Below, one piece after another: positions 1 to 7,049 of a stretch of DNA of 8,975 nucleotides. Source of the stretch: Acidimicrobiales bacterium (GTDB taxonomy: Bacteria; Actinomycetota; Acidimicrobiia; Acidimicrobiales; UBA8190); contig JASHZK010000207.1 of NCBI GenBank assembly GCA_030042575.1, positions 1 to 8,975 of the forward strand. Direction: 5' to 3'. The position numbers and the translations under genes were made by a program. How positions within the stretch are numbered: position 1 is the first letter of the stretch; each line of letters starts with the position of its first letter. Under the pieces are notes generated by a model that made no database searches, had not been told where the DNA came from, and was given only the letters and a program-made list of their open reading frames with translations.

Positions 1-475
1 GGTCTTGGACACCGGCGTCTTCGGCCACCTCCACTGGTGGACCGAACCAGCCTGAATCGTGGAGCTGCTGGCGATTGGCCATGGCTCGGGCCAGCCCGAT
101 CTCACAGAGCCGGAGGTCGAGGTCGGCCTGGGTCCCGATCGCTTTGGAGAGGTCCCACGTGTGGACCAAGACGTCGGTGGTGAGCACCCCGAGGAGGGAC
201 TGGCGTCTGTCGTCCAGAACCCCCGGTGGCGCTAAAGCCTCGAAGATCGCCTCCACCGTCACCGCCCATCGGGCTTCGGGATCCTCGCTCGGGCGGGTGG
301 GCCTCGAGCCGAGCGGGTGGAGAAGCAGCACGTCGTGGAAGCCGATCACGTGCTCCACCACTCCCCGGGCGTCCCAATCCGTGCAAGGAGAAGGTGCCTG
401 CCACTGCCCACCTGCTCTGTGAACGACATCGGTGAAGCCGTCACAAGCGTGGCGGTGATCCTCCAGCACGCCCAC
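1..475 (-). CDS. TIGR03086-type mycothiol-dependent maleylpyruvate isomerase-like protein (partial, C-terminus off window)
   Basis: The frame is open from the window edge back to a TGA at about 570 and reads as a TIGR03086/DinB-like (MDMPI N-terminal) protein. Visible landmarks, numbered from GTG 475, are the N-terminal segment with 'APSPCTDWD' near residues 27-35, 'VVEHVIGFHD' near 39-48 (a candidate metal-ligand His), and 'TTDVLVHTWDLSKAIGTQ' near 100-117, the family hallmark containing the Asp/His pair. It closes with 'GPPVEVAEDAG', usual shortly before the family's C-terminus. About 158 residues are present, so only a short tail is missing. The start is GTG at 475 or GTG at 469; a GGAGG at 480-484 lies 4 nt before the first and 10 nt before the second. 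Family members are metal- and thiol-dependent enzymes or uncharacterised relatives, and mycothiol use fits an actinobacterium. The exact substrate cannot be inferred. Confidence 0.85.
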   Translation of the reverse strand, partial: MGVLEDHRHACDGFTDVVHRAGGQWQAPSPCTDWDARGVVEHVIGFHDVLLLHPLGSRPTRPSEDPEARWAVTVEAIFEALAPPGVLDDRRQSLLGVLTTDVLVHTWDLSKAIGTQADLDLRLCEIGLARAMANRQQLHDSGWFGPPVEVAEDAGVQD

Positions 476-565
476 TTCGCCTCCACCGTTGTCGTCGTGA
501 CCGCCTGTGAACCGTACCCGAGCGGATGTGGTGTCTACAGGGCTACAGCCGTCCTCCCGAGGAAG

Positions 566-721
566 TCAATATGACTCAATGAGGGTTCGAATGCTGTCTT
601 CGCAGTGGCCGTAGCTGCCCACGGCCTGGCAGGTGGTGGCCGAGGCGCACGACACCCCGATGAGCTCGCTCTCGACGAGCTTGGGACGTGGGGGCGATGT
701 TCTCCTGCGTCTTCGCCCCAC
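566..721 (-). pseudogene. Remnant of a 'VSCxSATxCxAVGSY' repeat protein
   Basis: Between two genes, the minus strand reads 'ELIGVSCASATTCQAVGSY', then 'GHCEDSIRTLIESY' and a TGA at 566-568. This matches one unit of the actinobacterial secreted repeat typified by 'L.GVSC.SAT.C.AVGSY......TL.ESW'. Normally many units occur in tandem, each followed by 'W.G..W'. Here there is a single unit, the closing Trp is Tyr, and a stop follows at once. A GTG at 719-721 is in frame and would give a 51-residue product with an Arg-rich N-terminus, no signal peptide and no Shine-Dalgarno. I read it as a decayed 3' end or stray duplicate of a longer gene. A real small protein is the less likely alternative. Confidence 0.5.
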
Positions 722-734
722 TATTCGCCGGAGA

Positions 735-1208
735 CTAGGTGACCGTCACCGCCAGTTTCGAAGTCGAACTCGAAAGGCCGAACTTGAAGAGGTGCCTCCC
801 GCTGCCCCAGAAGCAGAGACCACCTTTGCTGTCCGGCGCGTCGTAACCGATCACCTTTCCCTTATAGAGGATGTTGTGGCCCTCAGATGTCGTATTCGTG
901 ATGATCACTGCCATGAGACTGGTCTCGCAGTCCTCCGTGGTTGGGCCGCTCCATTTGGCGCTGAGCGCGTCCGGGTCGTACGTGCCGACGTCGCTGCTGT
1001 TCTTCACGATGTCAGTGTGAGGGGGCTTCGTCGATGATGTGGTACTCGACGCCGAGGTAACCACCGCTGCTGAAGATGCTGTGGTGCCGACCCAGACGGG
1101 GCCCGACGAGACCAGTGGAGCAGCCACCGTCTGAGAGGGAACCGCCACCACAGCAAGTCCCACCACCAAGAGGGTGAGAGCCCCGCCGGTGACCAGACGA
1201 CGTCGCAT
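735..1208 (-). CDS. Small secreted protein of unknown function with two cysteines
   Basis: This is a 157-residue protein. The open frame reaches further upstream, but the ATG at 1208 is preferred: it starts a textbook signal peptide (MRRR, then a hydrophobic core at about residues 8-23, probable cleavage after TVA at 29) and has AGAGGA about 8 nt upstream. A low-complexity Ser/Thr/Val/Ala stretch (about 30-62) follows and looks like a flexible linker. The remaining ~95 residues hold only two cysteines, C94 in 'TEDCETS' and C132 in 'GGLCFWG', placed to form one disulfide. The C-terminus alternates hydrophobic and polar residues ('SKLAVTVT'), suggesting a small beta-sandwich domain. There is no membrane anchor, lipobox or sortase signal, so it is probably released or wall-associated. 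I do not recognise the family. It follows the APH-like gene by 234 bp and is probably transcribed independently. Confidence 0.7.
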   Translation of the reverse strand: MRRRLVTGGALTLLVVGLAVVAVPSQTVAAPLVSSGPVWVGTTASSAAVVTSASSTTSSTKPPHTDIVKNSSDVGTYDPDALSAKWSGPTTEDCETSLMAVIITNTTSEGHNILYKGKVIGYDAPDSKGGLCFWGSGRHLFKFGLSSSTSKLAVTVT

Positions 1209-1289
1209 GGTCGTGGTCCTCTTGACGAAGAAGCCAGGCGCTATCCGAAAAACCAGTCTGTCCATAGGTTCCCCCGCTCGGCTTGCGTT

Positions 1290-1301
1290 GACCTCGAGGT
1301 C
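1290..1301. promoter_or_regulatory. 12-bp perfect palindrome upstream of the secreted-protein gene
   Basis: GACCTCGAGGTC is a perfect 12-bp inverted repeat about 80 bp upstream of the ATG at 1208, in the 234-bp gap after the APH-like gene. Its position would suit an operator for a dimeric regulator of the secreted-protein gene. I see no convincing -35/-10 pair next to it, and a 12-mer palindrome can occur by chance in GC-rich DNA. The rest of the gap (1209-1442) shows nothing else I can name. Confidence 0.25.
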
Positions 1302-1442
1302 GGTCCGGCATGACGCAGGCTAGGACTAAGGGCACCGCGTGTCCAGCAGTCCTCATCCGCTATGCCGCCCGCTCCGAAGCTGTGGCACAGCCGGGAGCAC
1401 AGTGGGACCCGGGAAACCCGTGGCGGCTCGGGGGAGGGGCAC

Positions 1443-2189
1443 TTACCGGTGGGTGCAGCTCTCGCGTTCGACTTCTCGCCACATGGCCTGGATCTCTCTC
1501 TGACTCATGTGAGCGTCCATTGCCTTCCAGGTGACCACATCGCGCAGACGATCCAGGGCAGCCTCCCGGTCGAAGCTTGCCATGAAGCTTTTGGCGAAGG
1601 CGCGTCGGCCCAGGCTCGTGAGTTTGGCGACGAGCAGGTTCTTGGGGACCTCTGCCGCTAGGACCAGAACCCACACAAGAGCGATATCGAGCGCAGGATC
1701 ACCACGAGCAACGTTTGTCCAGTCGATGACCACTGGTCCTTTGGGTCCAAGAATGACATTGAGAGGGTGGAGGTCCAGATGCACGATTTGCGTTCCATGT
1801 CCCATCGGCGCAGGTGGTAGAAAATTCGGAGCGGGAACCTCGTGGAGCTGTCGATGCAGCTCAGCGAGAACATGAGCTTGGCGCCGCAGTGTCCATGGCC
1901 TCTTTGCCAGCAGATCACCCATCGAGGGTCCCTGGATGCGGTCCATCACCATTTCGCATCCATCCTCGCTGATCTCGAAGATGCGAGGAACTGGGTAGCC
2001 GTGTCCGGTCAAGTACTCCATGATCTGCGCCTCATGGGCCAAGGGGTGTCGATTGCGGGAGCGTCGCAGGACCAGACCAGGACCGTACTCAAAGATGTCG
2101 GCGTCTCTTCCCGCAGCCAAGAGAGCCCCCGGCGTCTTCACCCTGCGGACATTACGACTTTGGGGACATTCCTCGTCGGACGTCCGCAT
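1443..2189 (-). CDS. Aminoglycoside phosphotransferase (APH)-family kinase
   Basis: A 248-residue protein-kinase-like phosphotransferase. Visible landmarks are an N-lobe with 'GRDADIFEYGPGLVLRRSR' (about 27-45), a conserved Glu in 'HEAQIMEYL' (E53), 'GYPVPRIFEI' (64-73) and 'MVMDRIQGPSM' (hinge, 80-90). The catalytic loop is 'HLDLHPLN' (H137, D139, N144) and the metal-binding Asp is in 'VVIDWTN' (D156). The ATP-anchoring Lys position reads Leu-Arg-Arg, which I recall as usual in this actinobacterial subfamily rather than a sign of inactivation. The length suits a compact APH relative. The start is ATG 2189; a TTG directly before it is also in frame, and no clear Shine-Dalgarno is present. It begins 63 nt after the ABC-F stop and may share its transcript. 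Substrates in this fold range from aminoglycosides to homoserine and choline, so drug resistance should not be assumed. Confidence 0.85.
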   Translation of the reverse strand: MRTSDEECPQSRNVRRVKTPGALLAAGRDADIFEYGPGLVLRRSRNRHPLAHEAQIMEYLTGHGYPVPRIFEISEDGCEMVMDRIQGPSMGDLLAKRPWTLRRQAHVLAELHRQLHEVPAPNFLPPAPMGHGTQIVHLDLHPLNVILGPKGPVVIDWTNVARGDPALDIALVWVLVLAAEVPKNLLVAKLTSLGRRAFAKSFMASFDREAALDRLRDVVTWKAMDAHMSQREIQAMWREVERESCTHR

Positions 2190-2252
2190 CAATTTGACGA
2201 TCTGTGCTTGCCGGGCCGAGCAGCCGACGCACCCGTTGTCGACGAACAGCCG

Positions 2253-3851
2253 TCAGCGGAGCTCCACTTCGTCCAGGTACTCGTCGCGCCAGAAGGAGCG
2301 CCGCTCCTGCGGGAGATGGAGAGCGTGAGTGGGCGCCAGGGCCTCGACGAAAGGACGATCGTGGCTCACGACCACGATGGTGCCGGGCCAGGATGCCAAC
2401 ATGGCTCCGACCGCTTCCACCGAGGCAGGATCGAGATTGTTGGTGGGCTCGTCCAGCACGAGCAGGTTGGTGTGGCCGGCGGCCAACATGGCCAGGCTCA
2501 GCCGGGCTCGCTCACCGCCCGACAGGGTCCCGGGGAGTTGGGCCACTGTTCCGCCGCTCAGGCCGAAGGAACCGAGGAGCCGACGGCGATCGACTTCGAT
2601 CGGGAGCACCGTTTCGTCGATGTTCTCCAGCACAGTGCGATCGGGGCGGATCTGCTCGTGCTCCTGGGCGAAATAGCCCACCACCGTCCGGTAGCCAAGC
2701 TCGACAGCCCCCTTGGACGGCTTCTGTACTCCGGCAATGCAGCGCAACAGCGAAGACTTGCCGGCGCCGTTTCGCCCCACGACCACCAAGCGCTGGCCGC
2801 GCTCCAAGGTGAAATCGACGTCGTAGAGGACGTCGTGGGCGTCGTACGAGATGGAGACGTGCTGAAGGGCCAGAGGAACGACCCCGGAGCGGATCGGCAC
2901 TGGGAGCCGAAAGGCAACTTTGCGCTCACGTCTCGCCACCTCGGTGCGCTGGTCCTGCAGCTTCACCACCTTGCGATCCAGGATCTTGGCCTTTCGGGCT
3001 TGGGCCTCGGTGCTGTGCCGCCACTTGTCGGCCTGCGACTTCATCTTCTGGATCTGAGTCGTCTCCAGGGAGGCTGCCTTTTGGCGCAGGGCGCTGTCCT
3101 TGGTCAGTTGCGCCCGGAAGCTCGAATAGGTGCCCTTGAAAGAGCGCAAGGTCGACGCCGAGAGATAGAGCACCTGGGTGATGACCTGGTCCAAGAGCCG
3201 CAGGTCGTGGCTGACCACGAGCAAGCTGCCGGAGAAGGTGCGCAGCTCGTCCATGAGCCAACGCTTGGCGGCCAGATCGAGGTGATTGGTGGGCTCGTCG
3301 AGCACCATGATGTTCGGAGACTGGAAGAGCATCCTGACGAGGTCGACCCTTCGACGTTGCCCCCCCGACAACGTGGCTACATCCTCCATGAGGGCGTCTT
3401 GGGGCAGCCCGAGTCCGTCGGCCAGCCGGGCAATCTGCCCTTCGACCTCGTAGCCCCCCGCCGCCCGGAAGCGCTCTTCTAATTCGCTGTAGGCGTGGAT
3501 CTTCTCATCGGTGGGATGGTGGGCCATGGCCCTCTGGGCTTTGTGGAGCTGGTCGTCGAGGGTATCGAGGCCCCGGGCCGACAGGACGTGGCACAGGGCG
3601 CTCGAATCGATGCCGAGACCCCCGGGGACGGGGACCTGGGGGAGGTAGCCGACCGTCCCCTCGACGAGGACGCTACCGGCAGCCCGCACATGGGCGTGGG
3701 GAAGGCCCAAGACGAAGTGGAGGAGAGAGGACTTGCCGGTCCCGTTGGGTCCGACCAGACCGACCTTGTCGGCCTTGGCGATCAGGAAGGAACCGTCTCG
3801 GAGCAGAGTCCGGCCACCGACCTCGAGGGTGACGTCCTGGGCCCTGATCAC
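2253..3851 (-). CDS. ABC-F family ATPase (two ATP-binding cassettes, no membrane domain)
   Basis: A 532-residue tandem ATPase. Cassette 1: Walker A GPNGTGKS (34-41), signature LSGGQ (161-165), Walker B ending in E186 within 'MVLDEPTNHLD', H-loop H215. Cassette 2: Walker A GRNGAGKS (359-366), LSGGE (443-447), 'LVLDEPTNNLD' with E468, H-loop H497. All catalytic motifs are intact. Between them, residues about 218-325 form the ABC-F linker (P-site tRNA-interaction motif region), rich in Lys, Arg and Gln (about 245-310). No transmembrane segment is present. ABC-F proteins bind the ribosomal E site and affect translation; some protect ribosomes from antibiotics, others act in regulation or ribosome rescue. 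Subfamily and role cannot be decided by eye. The start is GTG 3851, with no good Shine-Dalgarno. It lies 117 bp after the methyltransferase stop and 63 bp before the APH-like gene. Confidence 0.93.
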   Translation of the reverse strand: MIRAQDVTLEVGGRTLLRDGSFLIAKADKVGLVGPNGTGKSSLLHFVLGLPHAHVRAAGSVLVEGTVGYLPQVPVPGGLGIDSSALCHVLSARGLDTLDDQLHKAQRAMAHHPTDEKIHAYSELEERFRAAGGYEVEGQIARLADGLGLPQDALMEDVATLSGGQRRRVDLVRMLFQSPNIMVLDEPTNHLDLAAKRWLMDELRTFSGSLLVVSHDLRLLDQVITQVLYLSASTLRSFKGTYSSFRAQLTKDSALRQKAASLETTQIQKMKSQADKWRHSTEAQARKAKILDRKVVKLQDQRTEVARRERKVAFRLPVPIRSGVVPLALQHVSISYDAHDVLYDVDFTLERGQRLVVVGRNGAGKSSLLRCIAGVQKPSKGAVELGYRTVVGYFAQEHEQIRPDRTVLENIDETVLPIEVDRRRLLGSFGLSGGTVAQLPGTLSGGERARLSLAMLAAGHTNLLVLDEPTNNLDPASVEAVGAMLASWPGTIVVVSHDRPFVEALAPTHALHLPQERRSFWRDEYLDEVELR

Positions 3852-3968
3852 CCGACAATTTGAGCATGCCCGGAGGCCGCTCGGGACACTTGGCGGTGGC
3901 CAGATCGTTCAGGGCAGGCGGCTGCCGAGCGGTTGTGGATTTCCAACGAGAACGCCCGTCTTCGGCGG

Positions 3969-4685
3969 TCACGAAAGGAGGAAGGTGAAGTAATCGACCT
4001 TCCAGCCGTCCCGTACGAGGTCATCGTGGGCTGCGACCTCCCGGTGGAATCCCTCCTCGGCCATGAGTCGATGGAGATAGCCGATATCGCCCGACGTGCC
4101 GAAGAAGACCAACATCCTCCCATCGGGTCCAAGATGGTCCCTCGCCTCTCTGAAGAACCTCGTCATCGCCTGATAGCCCTCATCGGTCATGACCGACTCC
4201 AACACAGTGCGAGGCTTGAACCAGCGAAATGGCGGATCGAAGACGATCCAGTCGAAGGTTCCCTCCACGTCGGAGAAGACGTCGCTTCGCCTCACCTCTA
4301 CTGAACCCTCCACTCCGTTGCGAGTGACATTGGCTGCGGCTGCTTCGAGGGCTGGCGCGCTGATGTCAACGGCCAGGACCTCGGCTCCTCGGGTGGCAGC
4401 CAGGATGGCGTTGACGCCGCTGCCCGTCCCCATGTCCAGTACCCGGTCGCCCGCTCTGACCCGGGCGAGGACCTGGTCTCCCAAGAGGTGCGACACGGGA
4501 GTGATCGCCATGACCTCGGGAGGGACGGCGATCGTGAGACCCAAGTAGTCGAAGACCTGCCCTGTGTCTCCCTCCTCCAGAGCGTCGGCGTAGGACCGGT
4601 CATGCCAGATGCGGATCTGCTCGACGAGATCGTCGAGCATGGTCGGCTTGTACCCCTTGTCAGGTTCCAAAGGTGGCGGCGTCAC
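3969..4685 (-). CDS. Class I SAM-dependent methyltransferase (PrmC/MTS-like)
   Basis: This is a Rossmann-fold methyltransferase of up to 238 residues. Motif I is 'VLDMGTGSGVNAILAA' (82-97), the acidic ribose-binding residue is in 'VLAVDIS' (D107), 'RSDVF' (133-137) is the adenine region, and 'FDPPF' (149-153) is motif IV. A D-PPF motif is related to the NPPY of PrmC/HemK and to RsmC-type enzymes that methylate planar nitrogens, so the target may be a glutamine, base or similar group; 'FFGTSGDIGYLHRLM' and the C-terminal 'GWKVDYFTF' complete the fold. PrmC's own helical N-terminal domain is missing or very short. The start is uncertain: GTG 4685 gives 238 residues, while ATG 4640 gives 223 and has AGGGG about 12 nt upstream. 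It begins 30 nt after the stop of the wall-anchored protein and could be read on the same transcript, but its function does not obviously relate to cobalamin. Confidence 0.85.
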   Translation of the reverse strand: MTPPPLEPDKGYKPTMLDDLVEQIRIWHDRSYADALEEGDTGQVFDYLGLTIAVPPEVMAITPVSHLLGDQVLARVRAGDRVLDMGTGSGVNAILAATRGAEVLAVDISAPALEAAAANVTRNGVEGSVEVRRSDVFSDVEGTFDWIVFDPPFRWFKPRTVLESVMTDEGYQAMTRFFREARDHLGPDGRMLVFFGTSGDIGYLHRLMAEEGFHREVAAHDDLVRDGWKVDYFTFLLS

Positions 4686-4715
4686 CGCACAAATGGTGGC
4701 ATCACACCCTGGCGT

Positions 4716-5552
4716 TCAGCTGTCGCTCCGCGCCCGTCGGGCGCGGGCATCCACCGCCAGGACACCGATGCCGAGAATCGCCAGGACGAAGCCCAGCCCT
4801 GCTGCCCACCGGATTCCAGCTCCAGGTCCAGTCACTGCTAACGACGCCGGCGTCACGTCGGCGTTTTCCGAAGGGGTGGTCACTGCGGTGCCTTCGGATT
4901 TCGATGGACCGGGCGAGCCGGTTGTATCTCCCCCTGAACCAGCAGCCGAGTTCGACGGCGTGCTCGCCGATGTGGTCCCAGGCACCGTTGAGGGCGTCGC
5001 CGTCGATGTGGTGGTCGAAGCAGGGCCCGAGGAGCAGATGGCTGCGTAATCAGGAGGACTTCTTGGCGGTGGATCGGACGCGTTGCCGGCGCCGGGATCT
5101 TCGAACTTCCAACCCTCGACGTCGCAGTCGTTCCCTGCTGGGTCGCAAGAGTGAACGATCCCACTTGCGCCCGTATTGGAGTATTGCCAGCTCCCTGAGT
5201 CACCATGCCAATACGACCAGTAGATATATCCGTTGCCTTCGGCCTGCCCACACCCGCTGCTGGGTACACCTCCTATCGAACACAGAAGCCCGCTCGAGTT
5301 ATAGGTCGGCGCTGCCTCGTGTTCCTGCTCGGTGAAGAGCGCCAGCGCCTGGTACTCGTTGTCGGTGCTGGGCACTTTGATGCACGCCGATTGCACTCCC
5401 TCGGATCCGCTGAAGTCGACGACGAAAGCGACACTCACGTCGGTGAGGGCCTGCGCCGCATTTTTGAGCGGCAGCAGAGCGCCAGGTCCACCGAGGCTGA
5501 GCACCACGGTCGCCGCCGTCGTCACGGCGGTGAGGAAAACGAGTCTCCTCAC
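4716..5552 (-). CDS. Sortase-anchored surface protein with SCO2322-like / cobalamin-carrier beta-like domain
   Basis: A 278-residue precursor. GTG 5552 is chosen because GGAGGT lies 3 nt upstream and it opens a signal peptide (cleavage likely after AQA, residue 35). Residues 36-173 are a compact ectodomain with six cysteines (C57, C91, C101, C136, C143, C173; three possible disulfides). Its core reads 'GYIYWSYWHGDSGSWQYS' (108-125) and 'CDVEGWKF' (143-150), the pattern I associate with the Streptomyces SCO2322 family and, more loosely, with DUF4430/transcobalamin beta domains. A Ser/Thr/Pro/Gly linker (174-236) is followed by LAVTG (238-242), a hydrophobic segment (about 247-267) and the tail RARRARSDS. 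That is a wall-sorting signal, and LAxTG is the class E sortase form. The gene follows the toroid gene by 41 nt in the same direction, so it should be under the cobalamin riboswitch. The role as half of a corrinoid-binding pair is inferred; a non-cobalamin ligand is possible. Confidence 0.82.
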   Translation of the reverse strand: MRRLVFLTAVTTAATVVLSLGGPGALLPLKNAAQALTDVSVAFVVDFSGSEGVQSACIKVPSTDNEYQALALFTEQEHEAAPTYNSSGLLCSIGGVPSSGCGQAEGNGYIYWSYWHGDSGSWQYSNTGASGIVHSCDPAGNDCDVEGWKFEDPGAGNASDPPPRSPPDYAAICSSGPASTTTSTATPSTVPGTTSASTPSNSAAGSGGDTTGSPGPSKSEGTAVTTPSENADVTPASLAVTGPGAGIRWAAGLGFVLAILGIGVLAVDARARRARSDS

Positions 5553-5593
5553 AGGACCTCCAGGCGTTGGGTCGTGTCCACGTCGATAAGGCC

Positions 5594-6943
5594 TCACGTC
5601 TTGATCGACAGGAACCTCCAGCCGACGTCGTCACGCCGAGGCTGCGAGGTCGTCTTTGCGTCGGTGACTTCTACGACGAACGTCGATGTTCCGGCGGTTT
5701 CTGGCTTGCCCGAGATCACCCCCGTCGAGGGGTCGAGGCTGAGCCCACTCGGCAGTGACCCAAAGCCCTTCTCCACCGACCAGGTATAGGGCGGATTGCC
5801 GCCGCGGGCCGTGAGCGTGGCACTGTAGGAATCGTTGACAGACCCATTGGGTAGGAACTTAGTGCTCACGAAGAGATCGAACGGGAAAACGACTCCCGCT
5901 ACCGCCGGGACGGCCTGGTAGGTGGCGATGGTATTCGGACCGCTGATACCGGGGTAGGTGAAGGCCCCTGCCCCGGTTCCTGAGCTCACTTGGAACGATT
6001 CCAGGACCGACACCGGATCGGCGTTCTCGTTGAACAGTGCGTTGCTCGGCACCTTTCCCAGGGCGAGGATCGCTTGCATAACGAGGGCCGTCGAATCGGG
6101 GTCGGTCGATCCCGGTGCACCAGCGGCATTCGGCTCGTATCCCCATCCGCCATCGCTGTCTTGGGCGTCGGCCAGGAAGTCGAGAGCCTTGGTCGCATCG
6201 GCCGCACCGAGGTCGCCTTGGGCCGAGAGCCCTTGGATGGCCAATGAGGTCGAGTTGGTGTCGGGTCCCTCGTCATCGGCTGGTGATCCGTCGCACGGAT
6301 TGTCCTTCGACTTGTAACTCGTCCAGCCCCCGTCGGGACATTGCTGATGGTGCAGCCACGACTCGGCCGCCGTGATGGCGGAGCCCCCCGTGACCCCTGC
6401 TCCGGCCAGGGCCGAGAGGGCCAGCCCTTGGTCGTAGACGCCGGCCAGGTAGCCGGAGACCTGCGCCTTTGTGCCGAACAGGCCCTTGTCCTTCCCCGAT
6501 GTTTGCTGGGTGGCCACCAGGCGCGAGACCAAATTGCTGCCGCCGAAGGACCTGGCAGAGGAACCGAGGGCGTGGGCGTCGAGTATGAGCAGGGCGAGCT
6601 GTCCCGGACCATCCGATCCGTCCTGGCGGACGTAGGCGTCCACGTGCGTCTCCATGTAGGAGAGCGCCTTCGATGCCCCTGTCGGGTCGACGTTGGCACT
6701 GGCCAACGCCAAGATGGCGTTGGCCGTCGCTGACAGATCGGCCGTGCCAGGTTCGCTGGGGGAAGGGATATAACCCTTTGCCGTGAGCTGCTTGGCCAAC
6801 CATGTGGCTCCTGCCCGGGCGGACACGGGCTGGGGCAGTGAGGGGGATGACGATGCTGCCAACGCCGTCGTCGGTACCGCGACCACGGCTGCGGCCGTGC
6901 AGACCGCCAGGGCTGCCGGCAGGAGGATTCGCTGGAACAACAC
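5594..6943 (-). CDS. Secreted alpha/alpha-toroid (prenyltransferase/squalene-cyclase repeat) protein with C-terminal Ig-like domain
   Basis: A 449-residue precursor. The open frame extends further upstream, but GTG 6943 is preferred: AGAGAGG lies 9 nt upstream, it starts a signal peptide (cleavage after ALA, residue 29), and the earlier codons run into the riboswitch leader. Residues about 42-352 are alpha/alpha-toroid repeats: 'DLSATANAILAL' (69-80), 'GPGQLALLILDA' (112-123), 'YDQGLALSALAGAG' (170-183), 'QCPDGGW' (201-207), 'DTNSTSLAIQGL' (228-239), 'DSDGGWGY' (262-269), 'DPDSTALVMQAI' (281-292) and 'TYQAVPAVAGV' (341-351). C202 and C217 are conserved in the paralogue and may pair. No DXDD cyclase motif or prenyltransferase zinc site is seen, so a binding role is more likely than catalysis. 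Residues about 360-430 are a He_PIG-like putative Ig domain ('GNPPYTWSV', 'LPSGLSLDPSTGVISGKP'). No anchor is visible. The same fold forms the alpha domain of intrinsic factor, and the upstream riboswitch points to cobalamin. Confidence 0.88.
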   Translation of the reverse strand: MLFQRILLPAALAVCTAAAVVAVPTTALAASSSPSLPQPVSARAGATWLAKQLTAKGYIPSPSEPGTADLSATANAILALASANVDPTGASKALSYMETHVDAYVRQDGSDGPGQLALLILDAHALGSSARSFGGSNLVSRLVATQQTSGKDKGLFGTKAQVSGYLAGVYDQGLALSALAGAGVTGGSAITAAESWLHHQQCPDGGWTSYKSKDNPCDGSPADDEGPDTNSTSLAIQGLSAQGDLGAADATKALDFLADAQDSDGGWGYEPNAAGAPGSTDPDSTALVMQAILALGKVPSNALFNENADPVSVLESFQVSSGTGAGAFTYPGISGPNTIATYQAVPAVAGVVFPFDLFVSTKFLPNGSVNDSYSATLTARGGNPPYTWSVEKGFGSLPSGLSLDPSTGVISGKPETAGTSTFVVEVTDAKTTSQPRRDDVGWRFLSIKT

Positions 6944-6960
6944 GGGACTACGCCTCTCTT

Positions 6961-6976
6961 CCGGGCAATGACCCGG
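6961..6976 (-). other. Hairpin just upstream of the toroid gene's ribosome binding site
   Basis: The transcript carries CCGGG-TCATTG-CCCGG, a 5-bp GC stem with a 6-nt loop. It ends directly before the AAGAGAGG that serves GTG 6943. It lies between the cobalamin aptamer and the start codon, so it is a candidate part of the expression platform. There is no U-tract here, so control of translation is more plausible than termination. The anti-Shine-Dalgarno partner is not obvious by eye. Confidence 0.4.
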
Positions 6977-7049
6977 ATCAGCCCCGCCGTCCCGACGACA
7001 GGTCCCCGGACCCTTGCCGCAATTCTCGACGGATAAGGACCCAAATCGG

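Noticed and set aside
583..595. GGGTTCGAATGC, resembling a tRNA T-loop
   Set aside because: The flanks do not form a T-stem, no acceptor or anticodon arm is present, and the bases are explained by the repeat-protein remnant on the other strand.
1842..3482. 546-codon plus-strand open frame
   Set aside because: It is antisense to the ABC-F gene and the start of the APH-like gene, both of which have intact family motifs; its translation shows no coherent domain.
3974..3987. AAAGGAGGAAGGTG, a strong Shine-Dalgarno-like sequence on the plus strand
   Set aside because: It is the complement of the codons for the methyltransferase C-terminus (FTFLL); the plus-strand frame it would serve has no recognisable protein.
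5594..6943. Annotation of the toroid protein as a prenyltransferase or squalene/hopene cyclase
   Set aside because: Only the repeat fold is shared. The protein is exported, no DXDD or zinc-binding triad is seen, and the cobalamin riboswitch supports a binding role.
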